Positions 8,964 to 17,845 of a stretch of 64,000 bases of DNA are shown here, one piece after another. Location: contig NZ_CP010796.1 in the NCBI RefSeq assembly GCF_001483965.1, forward strand, positions 806,001-870,000, written 5' to 3'. A program made the position numbers and the translations under genes. Below the pieces are notes generated by a model, which saw nothing but the letters and a program-made list of their open reading frames with translations, made no database searches and was not told the DNA's origin. The stretch comes from Carnobacterium sp. CP1. Lineage in GTDB: Bacteria; Bacillota; Bacilli; Lactobacillales; Carnobacteriaceae. Numbering within the stretch: position 1 is the first letter of the stretch; each line of letters opens with the position of its first letter.

Positions 8964-10226
8964 TTAAATATCCATACCTAATTTTTTAGCATAAGCTGTA
9001 ATGGCTTTTTCGAAACATTCGATTGGAGGTGTAACCGTTCCTGCTCCAATTTGTCCAAGTCCAGCTACTTTATGAGCGATCCCTGTATTGATAACCGGTA
9101 AAATACCTGTTTCAACAACTTTTCGCGCATCGATTCCTAAAACGATTCCTTGGAAATCCCATGTTGGAACTGGGAAGTTCGGGTTGTGATCAATAGTGAT
9201 CTCAGTCATTTCATTACTCGTTTTTAAAGCGTCGTTGAATCCGCCAGTACCTACGAAACGGGTAACAGCAGGTGCTGCGATCATCGCCATACCGCCTACA
9301 CCAAAGGTTTCAGTAATCGCACTGTCTCCAAGGTCCGGGTTAGCATCATCAGCTGTATAACCAGAGAAGTACAACCCTTGTGGTGTATTAACAGGACCAG
9401 TAAACCATTCGTCGCCCATTCCGCTGATCTTAATACCGAAATTTTCTCCGTTACGAGCCATAGCTGTAACAACTGTTCCAGATTCAATCATACGTGCTCC
9501 ATCCATAACTGCTTTTGCTGCAGCCATCATTGGGTTTAAGAAGAATTGGTCCGTGTCAGCTAAGAACGTGATAACTTCTTGACGTTCTTTTTCGTCGATA
9601 TCCAATTGAGTAACAATTGGAGCTACTTCTTTTAAGAAGTTTAATGAGGCAGCGATATTTCGTTGGTGGAACTCGTCTCCCATCGCAATTGATTTAGCAA
9701 TAATAACGTTTAAGTTCATGCCTTCTTCCATCGTTTTCAACACTTTGCTTAAGACTGGGCCTAAAACATCGCGCATCCAGCGTAAACGGTTCACAACGTC
9801 TTCGCCATAAGCTCCAAAACGTAAAACGGCTCCAATACCTTCATTCATTTGACAATAAGCAATGTTTCCATCCGTACGGTTTTCTACTACTAAAACCGGC
9901 ATATTTCCAGATGTGATTCCGCCCATTGGTCCAACTGCATTAACAGAGTGACAAGGGATGAATTTTACTTCACCGCTTGCTAACAACGTTCTTGCATCTT
10001 CTTCTGTTGCAGCCCACTCTTCAAAAAGAACAGCTCCTACACATGAGCCTTGCATCGGATCCGTCATGTTTTCCCATTTGATAGGAGGTCCTGCATGCAG
10101 CAAGACCTTTTCATTCAATTCTTCGATTACCGATTTTGCGGGTACAACATCCAATAAAAATGGTGCTCCGGCAACGATTTTATCGATTACTGCACGGTTT
10201 GCTTCGTCAATTGTTTTATAAGTCAT
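8964..10226 (-). CDS. allG: Oxamate carbamoyltransferase subunit AllG (DUF1116, YlbE-like)
   Basis: DUF1116 protein of about 420 residues, the family of E. coli YlbE, renamed AllG as a subunit of oxamate carbamoyltransferase (AllFGH), which splits oxalurate into oxamate and carbamoyl phosphate. Typical stretches are VPAKSVIEEL, HAGPPIKWENM and GPMGGITSGNMPV. An upstream TTG at 10286 would add 20 residues, but the ATG at 10226 has AGGAGG 11 bases upstream and gives MTYKTIDEANR, so I use it. It follows allF by 49 bases and is followed by a hairpin before allH-allK. All three transferase subunits are therefore in line, as in E. coli. Confidence 0.88.
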   Translation of the reverse strand: MTYKTIDEANRAVIDKIVAGAPFLLDVVPAKSVIEELNEKVLLHAGPPIKWENMTDPMQGSCVGAVLFEEWAATEEDARTLLASGEVKFIPCHSVNAVGPMGGITSGNMPVLVVENRTDGNIAYCQMNEGIGAVLRFGAYGEDVVNRLRWMRDVLGPVLSKVLKTMEEGMNLNVIIAKSIAMGDEFHQRNIAASLNFLKEVAPIVTQLDIDEKERQEVITFLADTDQFFLNPMMAAAKAVMDGARMIESGTVVTAMARNGENFGIKISGMGDEWFTGPVNTPQGLYFSGYTADDANPDLGDSAITETFGVGGMAMIAAPAVTRFVGTGGFNDALKTSNEMTEITIDHNPNFPVPTWDFQGIVLGIDARKVVETGILPVINTGIAHKVAGLGQIGAGTVTPPIECFEKAITAYAKKLGMDI

Positions 10227-10275
10227 AGTCAATAAACCCTCCTGTATTTTCTGAAACTCATTTGTTTGTTCGTTT

Positions 10276-12033
10276 TTATTTTGCAACGTAACTATTTAAG
10301 AAGTATAAAACTTTTTGTAACGTTACGTCTCCGCCTGCGCTTGGTCTCCAATCGAATTGAACAGATTTGCCGTTGTTTTCTTCAATCGCTTCAGCAAAAC
10401 TCTTCAAACCAACGTTGATAACAAATGGTTTTTGGCTTAATAAAGCTAATGTTGCTTCTGATGGCGCAGAAACTTCGACAGCTGCCTCGTTAGCAATTTC
10501 TTTGACTTCTTTTGGTTCATCTTTGATGGTGTGACCCAAAATAGCTAAAGCTGTCCGAACGGCTTTATTATTGCTTTCGCACACGATTACGCCGGCTTCT
10601 TCAAGAATTTGTTTTTGTCGTGCAAAGTTTTGCGGGTCTGCTGATGTTCCAACAACCGTTCCTAAAACGACCAATTCGCGACCGTCTTTTTGAGCTGCTG
10701 CTTTCGCTTCTTTGATAGCTGGAGCTAATTCAGTTGCCATATCGTCATGCGCACCGTAACCTAAAACAACATCTAATAAAATAATCGCTGTTTCTGGGTT
10801 ATCGCCAGCTTTTTTGATCATTTCAATCCGTTTTTCAGGATCGATCATTGGGTGTGGTTTACCTTGAGTGTACATATCATCGCCTAAGTCGATGATTTCA
10901 TGTCCCGCAGAGTTTAAAATAAACCCTTCTTCGTGTGTTAAACCTTCAGCTAAATTTAAGCCATCAGCAATCAGCATACCTGCTTCATTTGCTAATGTTC
11001 CGCCTGAGTAATACCCTTTGATCAATGTTTGTTCTGGTTTCAATGATACCGCTGGTTTTTCAACAGTCTCATTTAATGCCTTGACTTCTTCGCCATTTAA
11101 AAGTGCTACGGCGATTTTAGCTGCTTCTTCCAAAGTATATGCATGATACAGATCTTTCTCGTTGAATGTTGGTTTTTCACCTAAGAAAATCGTTACTGCC
11201 GGTTTAGAAATCGTTCTCAATAAACCAAGGACTTTGTCTCTGACAGATTTTGCAGGTGGTTTAGAAATAACCACGATCACATCCGTATCTGGGTCTTTCT
11301 CTAAGGCAACGATACTATCCAACATAGTGATACCGCCGACTTCTTCAGACAAATCACGTCCTCCGGTACCAATTGCATTAGTTACACCTGCTCCTAATTT
11401 ATCAATAATTGTTGAAACTTCTTGGATACCTGTGCCTGAAGCTCCAATGATGCTGATTCTTCCTGGACGAACGATATTCGTAAAGGCCATCGGTACACCA
11501 TTGATAATACCTGTCCCACAGTCTGGTCCCATAACTAACAAGCCTTTTTCATGTGCTTTTTTCTTTAAGCGAACTTCGTCTTCGATTGCTACGTTATCAC
11601 TAAAGATAAAGGGATGTAGCCCCTCGTCTAGTGCCTTCTCTGCTTCTAAAGCAGCATACGTTCCTGGTACAGAAATCAACGCTACGTTAGCATCTTTGCC
11701 TAGTTTTAAAGCAGTGTCCCACGTACGAGCTGTTTCTTCTGTATCGCCTTCATCTGCTGCTCCTTGTGAAGCTAGAAATTCATCGATTTCAGCTAAAATA
11801 GTGTCGATAACTTCATCGTTATCTGTATCTACTACTAGAGCCATATCGTTTGCTGAAGCTTTTTCAAGTTCAGGTGTTCGTAGTCCGCTGCCTTCGAAAA
11901 GGTCTTTGTTAGCTGGCGTTCCCATCATGATGGAAACCCGGTTAACTCCTTCGATCGTGTTGAGTTTGTTGGTCAAAAGCATTAAGACAACTGAGTCTTG
12001 ATACGCATTTTCTTTAATTATTGTGTGTAACAT
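10276..12033 (-). CDS. allF: Oxamate carbamoyltransferase subunit AllF (FdrA family)
   Basis: 585-residue FdrA-family protein, related to the succinyl-CoA synthetase alpha subunit. Visible are an N-terminal domain (RVSIMMGTPANKDLF), a Rossmann-like CoA-binding-type domain (IIGASGTGIQEVSTII, about 200-215) and a ligase-type C-terminal domain (LDVVLGYGAHDD). In E. coli FdrA is AllF, part of oxamate carbamoyltransferase. A TTG start at 12048 is possible, but the ATG at 12033 follows GGGGAA with 5 bases spacing and begins MLHTIIKENAY, as in homologues. It is the first gene of the allF-allG stretch, about 160 bases downstream of allD. Confidence 0.88.
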   Translation of the reverse strand: MLHTIIKENAYQDSVVLMLLTNKLNTIEGVNRVSIMMGTPANKDLFEGSGLRTPELEKASANDMALVVDTDNDEVIDTILAEIDEFLASQGAADEGDTEETARTWDTALKLGKDANVALISVPGTYAALEAEKALDEGLHPFIFSDNVAIEDEVRLKKKAHEKGLLVMGPDCGTGIINGVPMAFTNIVRPGRISIIGASGTGIQEVSTIIDKLGAGVTNAIGTGGRDLSEEVGGITMLDSIVALEKDPDTDVIVVISKPPAKSVRDKVLGLLRTISKPAVTIFLGEKPTFNEKDLYHAYTLEEAAKIAVALLNGEEVKALNETVEKPAVSLKPEQTLIKGYYSGGTLANEAGMLIADGLNLAEGLTHEEGFILNSAGHEIIDLGDDMYTQGKPHPMIDPEKRIEMIKKAGDNPETAIILLDVVLGYGAHDDMATELAPAIKEAKAAAQKDGRELVVLGTVVGTSADPQNFARQKQILEEAGVIVCESNNKAVRTALAILGHTIKDEPKEVKEIANEAAVEVSAPSEATLALLSQKPFVINVGLKSFAEAIEENNGKSVQFDWRPSAGGDVTLQKVLYFLNSYVAK

Positions 12034-12121
12034 TAAAATTCCCCGCAATCTCTTTGATTTTTTTTATTCCTAAGTTTATAAAACTCATTTAGTGCTCTTA
12101 ATTAAAGGTATTTCTTTTTAT

Positions 12122-12155
12122 TGATCAGCTCTTAGAGAGATAAAACAGCTGATGT
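12122..12155 (-). promoter_or_regulatory. Inverted repeat between allD and allF
   Basis: ATCAGCT (12124-12130) and AGCTGAT (12147-12153) flank a 16-base loop in the 160-base gap between the allD stop and the allF start. It lacks a T-run directly after the stem on the minus strand, so it may be a weak terminator or a regulatory palindrome. Confidence 0.3.
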
Positions 12156-12194
12156 ATTCTACACTATTTGCTAAAACTATATTTTTTGACAATA

Positions 12195-13265
12195 CTATTT
12201 TTCGCCAAATGCATCGGCTTTATCGTAATTGTCAAAATGGATCGTATCGCTTTGAAGGTAATCGTAAATTTCTTTTACGATTGGAATGCCGTCTTCTTCA
12301 TATTTTTTAGCAACGATATTCGACAATTCTCCTGGATAAAGAACTTGGTCAAAACCTTTAGCCGGTTTAACTGCATGCAGCTCGTCCACCATCTTATTGA
12401 TGTTTTCTTTGAATTCCGTTAAATCAGTGAAGTAACTAGGATTGATCAGAATATGCAATTGTCCTAAATTACGACCAGCAGTGATATCCGTATACATAGA
12501 GGAAACGTGTTTCCCAAATGGCAATCCTAACAACATGCCGGATAAAATATCAACCATCATCATCAAGCCATAACCTTTTGGCCCGGCAATCGGCAACAAT
12601 GCTTTAACGTTATGCGGATCTGTTGTTGGCTCTCCATTTTCATCTACTGCCCAATTAGCTGGGATATCGACGTTACGTGACCGAGCGTCTAAGATTTTGC
12701 CCCAAGCTTGAACCGTTGTTGCCATATCAAAAACCACTGGGCTATGTCCTGCTCTTGGAGCAGCAAATGCAATAGGATTTGTTCCATAATAAGGTTCTGA
12801 TCCGCCAAACGGCACAACCATTGGATCTGATTGACAAACAGATAACGCTATCAAATCTTGTGCAGCTGCTTGTTCTACAAAATACGCCAATGCGCCGCTG
12901 TGGCCCATTTGGTGAACACCAACCACTCCGATTCCAGTTTCTTTAGCTAATTTCATGCCTTCTTTTAAAGCTTCATTTGCAGCCACATGACCTACACCAT
13001 TATCTGCTTCAAACACACCAGTACTTGGACCCGTTTGATTGAATTTGAAATTCGGGTTGGTATTGCTGCCACCTTTTGAAATTCGTTCAGCATAATAATC
13101 TACGCGGACTGCTCCATGGGAATGAATCCCATGAGCGTCTGCAAAGACTAACGTATCTGCAACTCCTGAAGCATGCTCTTTAGAAAGACCTGCTTTTTCA
13201 AGTTTAGCTTGAATCAATTGATGCAATTCTTCTTCTGTTACTTTGACCATTTCTAACTCAGTCAT
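12195..13265 (-). CDS. allD: Ureidoglycolate dehydrogenase (Ldh2 family)
   Basis: 356-residue member of the malate/L-lactate dehydrogenase-2 family of NAD(P)-dependent 2-hydroxyacid dehydrogenases. The family stretches HGAVRVDYYAERI, GVVGVHQMGHSGALAYF (around the catalytic His) and GPKGYGLMMMVDIL are present. In an allantoin island this is AllD, which oxidises ureidoglycolate to oxalurate and makes NADH. The ATG follows GCAGG by about 8 bases. It lies 20 bases behind allE on the same strand, so product and consumer are adjacent. Malate or lactate dehydrogenase would be the call without the context. Confidence 0.9.
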   Translation of the reverse strand: MTELEMVKVTEEELHQLIQAKLEKAGLSKEHASGVADTLVFADAHGIHSHGAVRVDYYAERISKGGSNTNPNFKFNQTGPSTGVFEADNGVGHVAANEALKEGMKLAKETGIGVVGVHQMGHSGALAYFVEQAAAQDLIALSVCQSDPMVVPFGGSEPYYGTNPIAFAAPRAGHSPVVFDMATTVQAWGKILDARSRNVDIPANWAVDENGEPTTDPHNVKALLPIAGPKGYGLMMMVDILSGMLLGLPFGKHVSSMYTDITAGRNLGQLHILINPSYFTDLTEFKENINKMVDELHAVKPAKGFDQVLYPGELSNIVAKKYEEDGIPIVKEIYDYLQSDTIHFDNYDKADAFGEK

Positions 13266-13285
13266 TCTTAAACCTGCTTTCTGTC

Positions 13286-14074
13286 TTAAATTTTCGGATC
13301 ACGATTGCAATCTTTTGAGTAGATATAGCTTAACGGCTCATCGCGTCCAACAGCATAAGTTGCTTGCGGAACATAAGCTCCCATAAAGATGTAATCGCCT
13401 TTTTCGACTGGGATCCATTCGTTATCTAAAACATAAACGCCTTTTCCAGAAAGCAGCAACGCGCCGTGTTCTTGAACGTGGGTTTCAATGTACCCATGAC
13501 TTGCGCCTGGTTTGAATGATAAGATATGAATATTCATATCGAATCCTAAATCAGTCGGCAATAAATCAGATAACGCTACATCGGTCATGCCTTCATAGTC
13601 TATTTTTTCAAGGTCATTTACATTTCCAACAACGTTGTGTGCTTCATAACCTTCAATGGCTTCATAGCGTTTTTTGTATAAGAACAGTTCGCTATTCTGA
13701 CCGTCGTTGATGTTTTCTAAATACATCTTTTTCCCAGCTGGCAAATACACATAGCCGCCTGTTTCTAATGTATAGTCGGTTTCGCCATCGTTCACTTTGA
13801 CTTTGCCTTCAATAACATAAACAAATGTTTGAACGCCTTCTTCGCCAAATCCTCTAGTGTTTTTTCCTTCAGGCAGCATCGTCACAACGTAATCTACGAA
13901 ACTAGCGCCTAATTTTGGTGAACCAAGAACAGATAATTCACAATTTTCAAATCCTGGAATTCTGTTGTTCACTAATCCATCTTGTGGAATCAGTGCAAAA
14001 TTATCTCGTCTGATAATTGAACGTGATGCTAATAGTTCATCACTGTAGCCTGTTCTTTTGTTTTTGTAACCCAT
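13286..14074 (-). CDS. allE: (S)-ureidoglycine aminohydrolase (bicupin, AllE/YlbA)
   Basis: Two-cupin protein of 262 residues that deaminates (S)-ureidoglycine to ureidoglycolate and keeps the S configuration. The N-terminal [15 protein letters not shown]-like stretch, the first cupin ([24 protein letters not shown]) and the second, metal-binding cupin ([21 protein letters not shown], with H, E and H ligands) match YlbA. An in-frame GTG at 14089 would add five residues, but GTGAGG upstream of the ATG at 14074 makes the latter the likely start. It is upstream of allD and separated from the MFS gene by a perfect hairpin. Confidence 0.92.
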   Translation of the reverse strand: MGYKNKRTGYSDELLASRSIIRRDNFALIPQDGLVNNRIPGFENCELSVLGSPKLGASFVDYVVTMLPEGKNTRGFGEEGVQTFVYVIEGKVKVNDGETDYTLETGGYVYLPAGKKMYLENINDGQNSELFLYKKRYEAIEGYEAHNVVGNVNDLEKIDYEGMTDVALSDLLPTDLGFDMNIHILSFKPGASHGYIETHVQEHGALLLSGKGVYVLDNEWIPVEKGDYIFMGAYVPQATYAVGRDEPLSYIYSKDCNRDPKI

Positions 14075-14107
14075 TATTAAAAACCTCACTTTATTTTTTT
14101 ATACATT

Positions 14108-14148
14108 ATTATAAAGGAGAACATTAACAACGTTCTCCTTTATTTTTT
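14108..14148 (-). terminator. Hairpin between MFS gene and allE
   Basis: Perfect 12-bp arms ATAAAGGAGAAC (14111-14122) and GTTCTCCTTTAT (14132-14143) directly behind the MFS stop codon. The T-run is better on the plus strand, so on the minus strand it may act as partial attenuation of allE-allD or as an RNA-stabilising stem. Confidence 0.65.
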
Positions 14149-15406
14149 ATGCGTGTTTCTTTTTTAAACTGTCTCTGTTTGCAATTAAGAAGAAAATTGT
14201 TCCAGCTATCATAATAAAACCAGATAAATAGAATCCTCCAACTTTAGAACCGGTTAAATCAGAAATATACCCAGTTACTATGGGTGCTAAAACAGATGAA
14301 CTCATTCCAAAGAAGTTGAATACACCAAACGTTGTTCCGTATCCGGTTTTTGGTGCAGCATCTCCCATATAAGAAATAATGATAGGTTCAACAGCTAACT
14401 TACCTAACAATCCATACAGAATTAAACCGACTAGCAAAATAGCTGATGAAGGAGCGAGTACAGTCAATGCTAACATCGCTGCTGCTGCTATTTCTAAAAC
14501 AATAATAAATTGAATTTTTTTACTATTGAATTTATCTGATAAACGACTGAATAGTAACGCTCCTGGAATAGAAGCAAATGCAACTAATGCTGAAGAGAAC
14601 CCAATTGCAATTCCTTGAAACCCACGTTCTTGTGATAGGAATGTTGGCAACCATGTTACTACCATATAATATCCATAACAAGTAGCAAAATATAGAATAT
14701 AACTTGAAACCATTTTTGGAGCAAACAAACTTTTCATTGTTGGTTTTTCGTGTTCTTCTTTTTCTATTGTCTTAGCTTTTTTTCCTGCTGCAATAGGTGT
14801 TTGTTCTTTACTAGAACGTAAAACAAAAACGAAACTAACCATCAATAAAGCAATCAATACAATAACAATATACATCATCGTTTGCCAAGGAAGGTTCCAA
14901 GATTTCACCAATAGACTTGAAAGAATTAACCCAATCCCCATACCTACTGCTGAGCCACTATTAACAATTGCCGTAGAAAGACCGCGACGGTCTCCAGGAA
15001 TATGTTGTGAAGTTAACGAATATGCTGAACCATAATAAGATCCACAACCAATACCCGCTAACAAACTACCAGCATAAATCATACCGATACCTGTTGATAA
15101 GGCAATCAATAAAGCCCCTAGAGCAAATAAAGTAAAACCGGGTATAAGAACCTTTTTCTGTCCGATTTTGTCGACTAAAATTCCTGCTGGAATCTGCATC
15201 GCTGTATATCCGAAAAAGTAGAAACTAGAAATAGCACCTAGTGCAGTATCACTAATTCCTCCACCAAGAGAGGCATTTAATTCTGGAAAGATTGGAGATA
15301 ATGCTGAACGATAAATCCAAATTACAACCCAACCTAATGAGAGCATAATAATAATTTGCTGCCAAAATGGTAAACCTTTACTTTTCACTGTTTCATTATT
15401 ATTCAT
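14147..15406 (-). CDS. MFS transporter of the allantoin island
   Basis: 419-residue major facilitator with about 12 membrane segments and the loop motif after TM2 (GILVDKIGQKKVL). It resembles the anion:cation and oxalate/formate-type MFS families. The ATG follows AGGAGG at 8 bases, and that site overlaps the end of allC, so the two genes are translated as a unit. Since an allantoin permease is already present, it may carry a different intermediate such as allantoate or ureidoglycolate, or export a product; the sequence does not decide. Confidence 0.8.
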   Translation of the reverse strand: MNNNETVKSKGLPFWQQIIIMLSLGWVVIWIYRSALSPIFPELNASLGGGISDTALGAISSFYFFGYTAMQIPAGILVDKIGQKKVLIPGFTLFALGALLIALSTGIGMIYAGSLLAGIGCGSYYGSAYSLTSQHIPGDRRGLSTAIVNSGSAVGMGIGLILSSLLVKSWNLPWQTMMYIVIVLIALLMVSFVFVLRSSKEQTPIAAGKKAKTIEKEEHEKPTMKSLFAPKMVSSYILYFATCYGYYMVVTWLPTFLSQERGFQGIAIGFSSALVAFASIPGALLFSRLSDKFNSKKIQFIIVLEIAAAAMLALTVLAPSSAILLVGLILYGLLGKLAVEPIIISYMGDAAPKTGYGTTFGVFNFFGMSSSVLAPIVTGYISDLTGSKVGGFYLSGFIMIAGTIFFLIANRDSLKKKHA

Positions 15407-15418
15407 TAAAATCTCCTC

Positions 15419-16651
15419 CTATTCAACGTATGCTAATTCATATAGAGCTGCTGCTAAAGTTTTGATGCCTTCTACTAAATCTTCATTCTTAGTATCTTCA
15501 GCAGGATTGTGACTGATTCCATTAATACTCGGAACGAATAACATAGCTGTTGGGATATAAGGTGCAATGATTTGTGAATCGTGTCCAGCACCACTGTGCA
15601 TCATGCGATAATTAATATTATTTTTTTCAGATGCTTCTTTCAAAGCAGTTACTATTTTTTCATCCATAGGTACTGGCGGCTCATTCATCCATAAGTCAAT
15701 AGAAATTTCCATCCCCATATCTGCAGCAATTTTTTTCATATCTTCTTCGATTTCATGTGTAAATTGATTTAATTCCTCTTGATCTGTATGGCGGCAATCC
15801 ATTGTAAACAAAACTTCTCCTGGAACAACGTTTACCGTATTTGGTTTAGGTTCTACTTTTCCAAACGTCAAAACAAGCGGTTCGCCTATCTTTTCAGCTT
15901 TTCCAATAGATTGTGTCACAATTTTACTAAAGGCATACACAGCATCTTTTCTTAATTTCATTGGTGTTGTTCCTGCATGGTTAGCTTGACCTTTTAATAC
16001 GATCGTATATCGTTTTTGACCTACAATACTGGTTACGACACCAACTGATTTCTTTTCTGTTTCAAGGACGTTTCCTTGTTCAATATGAATCTCTACAAAA
16101 GCTTTTAAATCTTCACGAATTTTCTCATCTTCTTTTCTGAAGTCAAAACCAGCTTTGCGCATTGCATCTACAAATTTAACACCATCGAAATCAGCAATAT
16201 CTTCTAGATCTTCTTTCTTAGCTTCTAATACTAAGTTTTTACTGCCCCAGAATGCATAAGGAAAACGGCTACCTTCTTCTTCGGCCATGGAAATAACTTC
16301 TAAGTTACGTAATGGCTGTCCATACTTTTCTTGCAACATCTTTGCAGCCATATATGAAGCTAACACGCCATATTGTCCGTCTAATTTACCGCCATTAACA
16401 ACTGTATCTATATGTGAGCCTGTTAGAATCGTTTCATTTGGATATTTCGACCCTTCCAAACGTCCAAATAAGTTCCCTATGGCATCAAAATGCGTTTTCA
16501 TTCCAATTTCTTCAAATTTATTTTTGACGCTATTTTGAGCTTCTACCCAAGAATCAGAATACAATAACCTAGTCGTTCCTCCTGTTGGATCTGCCCCAAT
16601 ACTTGAAAGCCATTTCACATTATTCGCTACTTCTTGATCAAAATTCATCAT
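15419..16651 (-). CDS. allC: Allantoate amidohydrolase (M20 family)
   Basis: About 410 residues, M20/amidohydrolase of the hydantoinase/carbamoylase branch. Metal ligands are visible in GSHIDTVVNGGKLDGQYG, MAEEEGSRFP and FVEIHIEQG, plus the C-terminal HSGAGHDSQ. It hydrolyses allantoate to (S)-ureidoglycine, ammonia and CO2 with manganese. N-carbamoyl-amino-acid hydrolase is the nearest alternative; the position argues for AllC. Two ATGs compete: that at 16657 touches its AAAGGG site, while the one at 16651 is spaced six bases, so I prefer the latter. The gene is divergent from the alpha/beta hydrolase. Confidence 0.92.
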   Translation of the reverse strand: MMNFDQEVANNVKWLSSIGADPTGGTTRLLYSDSWVEAQNSVKNKFEEIGMKTHFDAIGNLFGRLEGSKYPNETILTGSHIDTVVNGGKLDGQYGVLASYMAAKMLQEKYGQPLRNLEVISMAEEEGSRFPYAFWGSKNLVLEAKKEDLEDIADFDGVKFVDAMRKAGFDFRKEDEKIREDLKAFVEIHIEQGNVLETEKKSVGVVTSIVGQKRYTIVLKGQANHAGTTPMKLRKDAVYAFSKIVTQSIGKAEKIGEPLVLTFGKVEPKPNTVNVVPGEVLFTMDCRHTDQEELNQFTHEIEEDMKKIAADMGMEISIDLWMNEPPVPMDEKIVTALKEASEKNNINYRMMHSGAGHDSQIIAPYIPTAMLFVPSINGISHNPAEDTKNEDLVEGIKTLAAALYELAYVE

Positions 16652-16689
16652 TGCCATCCCTTTCTCTTTTAAAGTCTAACTTTTATTTA

Positions 16690-16799
16690 AAGTGACCGTT
16701 TACATCTCTTATTGTAAGCGCTGTTCAATTTGATTGCATTGTACAAATACGCTAAAAACTAATAAGATATTTTGTTCTATTTAGACAAGTGACCATTTA
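16690..16799. promoter_or_regulatory. Repeated motif AAGTGACC(G/A)TTTA in the allC/hydrolase divergent region
   Basis: AAGTGACCGTTTA at 16690-16702 recurs as AAGTGACCATTTA at 16787-16799, 97 bases apart on the same strand, between two divergent genes. This is a candidate regulator site, possibly for the PucR protein; that link is inference. Confidence 0.35.
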
Positions 16800-16891
16800 G
16801 CTATTGGTAAGTCTTACTATAGCTCTTCTATTCTATTTTCACTATAATTTAACTTGTTACGAGACAATAAAATTTTGAGAGGAGTTTATTT

Positions 16892-17737
16892 ATGTTACCT
16901 GAAACGTTTACTTTTTTTGAAGACAGTTCTTTAACATTGAACGCATCTTTTTATCGTTCAACAACTAGTTCAAAAGATCAAACAATTATCTACCTACACG
17001 GCGGTGGACTCATTTGGGGTGATCGAAAAGACTTACCCTTAGAATATATCTCCCAATTTCTAAAAGCTGGTTACCATTTTTTAGCGATTGACTATCCCTT
17101 AGCACCTGAAACAGCTCTTCCAGAAATATATGCAGCTGCGGCCAAAGCAATAAATTGGTTCTCAGATCAATTCATATCTGTTTTATCACTTAAAACAGAT
17201 GACTATTTTCTATTCGGCCGTTCTGCAGGAGCCTACTTAGCATTATTGTTAGCTCATGATCCAGCATTACCTAAACCTAAAAAAATCTTAAGTTTCTATG
17301 GTTATCATTCAGTGGAGGAATCATTTTATCTTTCCCCAAGTAAGCACTATCAGCAGTATCCAACAATTCCAGAGAAATTAAAAAATCAGTTAGTTCAATC
17401 TAAACCATTAGTGTCAGGCAGCTTGGAAAATCGTTATGCTATTTATATTTATTGTCGCCAAACAGGAAAATGGCTAGATGTAGTTATGCCGCAGAAAAGA
17501 GACCGTTCACAATTTTCTCTTTTAGATACTGAGCTGAAACAACTTCCTCCTGCTTTTATCGCACAAAGCAAACAGGACCAGGATGTTCCCTATGCCCTCG
17601 GCGTACACTTAGCAAACACAATCCCTTATAGTAAGTTGTTTACAGTTGAAAAACTAACGCATGACTTTGATAAAGATCCAACGAATCCAATCGCGCAACA
17701 GGCTTATACAGAAGCTATTGACTGGCTAAATAACTAA
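16892..17737 (+). CDS. Alpha/beta hydrolase (esterase/lipase-like)
   Basis: 281-residue alpha/beta hydrolase of the hormone-sensitive-lipase-like type: oxyanion-hole motif HGGG at 36-39, nucleophile Ser111 in GRSAG, acid near SKQDQDVP and His in LTHDFDKD. No signal peptide. GAGAGGAG precedes the ATG. It is divergent from allC and convergent with the lactate-permease gene. Its substrate is unknown; a carboxylester or amide linked to ureide metabolism is only a guess. It ends at a strong terminator. Confidence 0.8.
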   Translation: MLPETFTFFEDSSLTLNASFYRSTTSSKDQTIIYLHGGGLIWGDRKDLPLEYISQFLKAGYHFLAIDYPLAPETALPEIYAAAAKAINWFSDQFISVLSLKTDDYFLFGRSAGAYLALLLAHDPALPKPKKILSFYGYHSVEESFYLSPSKHYQQYPTIPEKLKNQLVQSKPLVSGSLENRYAIYIYCRQTGKWLDVVMPQKRDRSQFSLLDTELKQLPPAFIAQSKQDQDVPYALGVHLANTIPYSKLFTVEKLTHDFDKDPTNPIAQQAYTEAIDWLNN

Positions 17738-17742
17738 CTAAA

Positions 17743-17796
17743 GAAGAACAAGTTATTATCTTAATCATTGATTAGAGAATAACTTGTTCTTTTTAT
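17743..17796. terminator. Terminator after the alpha/beta hydrolase
   Basis: Arms GAACAAGTTATT (17746-17757) and AATAACTTGTTC (17778-17789), 12 bp perfect, followed by TTTTT. It lies between convergent genes. Confidence 0.9.
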
Positions 17797-17845
17797 ACTA
17801 CTACGTAGCCATTTTATTATCTAATTTCAACAAATCAATATTCGT

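Noticed and set aside
11162-12001. 279-codon plus-strand ORF
   Set aside because: It is fully antisense to allF, mirrors its codons, and has no ribosome site; a shadow.
16657-16657. ATG at 16657 as the start of allC
   Set aside because: It touches the AAAGGG ribosome site; the ATG at 16651 is better spaced. Difference is two residues only.
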